Positions 63,973-64,000 of a DNA stretch of 64,000 nt are shown one piece after another. Source of the stretch: an uncultured Chitinophaga sp. (lineage in GTDB: Bacteria; Bacteroidota; Bacteroidia; Chitinophagales; Chitinophagaceae). The notes under the pieces were generated by a model. It saw only the letters and a list, made by a program, of their open reading frames with translations. It ran no database searches and was not told the DNA's origin. The position numbers and the translations under genes are program-made. The stretch spans positions 62,001 through 126,000 of the forward strand of contig NZ_CAMLHC010000023.1 in the NCBI RefSeq assembly GCF_946479755.1, read 5' to 3'. How positions within the stretch are numbered: the first letter of the stretch is position 1; every line of letters begins with the position of its first letter.

Positions 63973-64000
63973 TACCGCACCAGGCCCTCCAAAGCAGAGA

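Overview
The window looks like chromosomal DNA of a Bacteroidota bacterium close to Chitinophaga (family Chitinophagaceae). The evidence is four SusC-type or TonB-dependent receptors, three SusD lipoproteins, three ECF sigma/FecR pairs matched to receptors with an N-terminal STN domain, a type IX secretion C-terminal signal, and promoters of the Bacteroidota TAnnTTTG type. I count 46 protein genes. I saw no rRNA, tRNA, CRISPR array or insertion sequence.

Layout. (a) 1-8552, minus strand: ECF sigma, FecR, SusC with STN domain, SusD, then a partial secreted FAD-dependent oxidoreductase whose start lies 1 base after the SusD stop. (b) 8608-12326: a nitrilase-family amidohydrolase, a YdeI/OmpD-associated protein, an SRPBCC protein, a SUKH protein and a Tat-exported phosphoesterase. 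(c) 12798-17551: malate:quinone oxidoreductase (mqo) converging on a large secreted PQQ-type sugar dehydrogenase with a T9SS signal. (d) 18128-19763: an A+T-rich AbiEi/AbiEii type IV toxin-antitoxin cassette, flanked by two identical 15-base LacI-operator-like sites. (e) 20081-29341, plus strand: a polysaccharide utilisation locus with a GH29 fucosidase, a GH28 plus second beta-helix fusion, SusC and SusD, probably for a fucose-decorated pectic glycan. (f) 29425-36846, minus: a second sigma-FecR-SusC-SusD locus. (g) 37077-45346: TauE/DUF1634 exporter, CvfB-like protein, REC-PAS-histidine kinase, a DnaJ-small protein-MFS operon, glutaminase and a DUF6686-like protein. (h) 45727-50987, minus: a third sigma/FecR system driving a TonB receptor and a DUF4249 lipoprotein. 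(i) 51250-63972: housekeeping genes pyrD, terC, rsmE, a MATE pump, dnaB, pheT, a coiled-coil gene, zapA and rny, then a DUF1080 protein and a short-chain dehydrogenase.

The three sigma/FecR/STN-receptor loci each follow the cell-surface signalling plan. A receptor senses its ligand, its STN domain signals to FecR, FecR releases the ECF sigma factor, and the locus is induced. The pectin-type locus on the plus strand has a receptor without STN and no local regulator, so it is probably controlled from elsewhere; the LacI-type sites are candidates for that control.

The most notable non-coding region is 56999-57518, between divergent dnaB and pheT. It carries an A+T-rich stretch and a tight same-strand cluster of DnaA-box-like nonamers. 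To its left 29 of 40 genes read leftward, and to its right all six read rightward. Together these make a candidate replication origin or a DnaA-controlled dnaB promoter. Start sites, operators and terminators were placed by eye; nothing was searched against a database.
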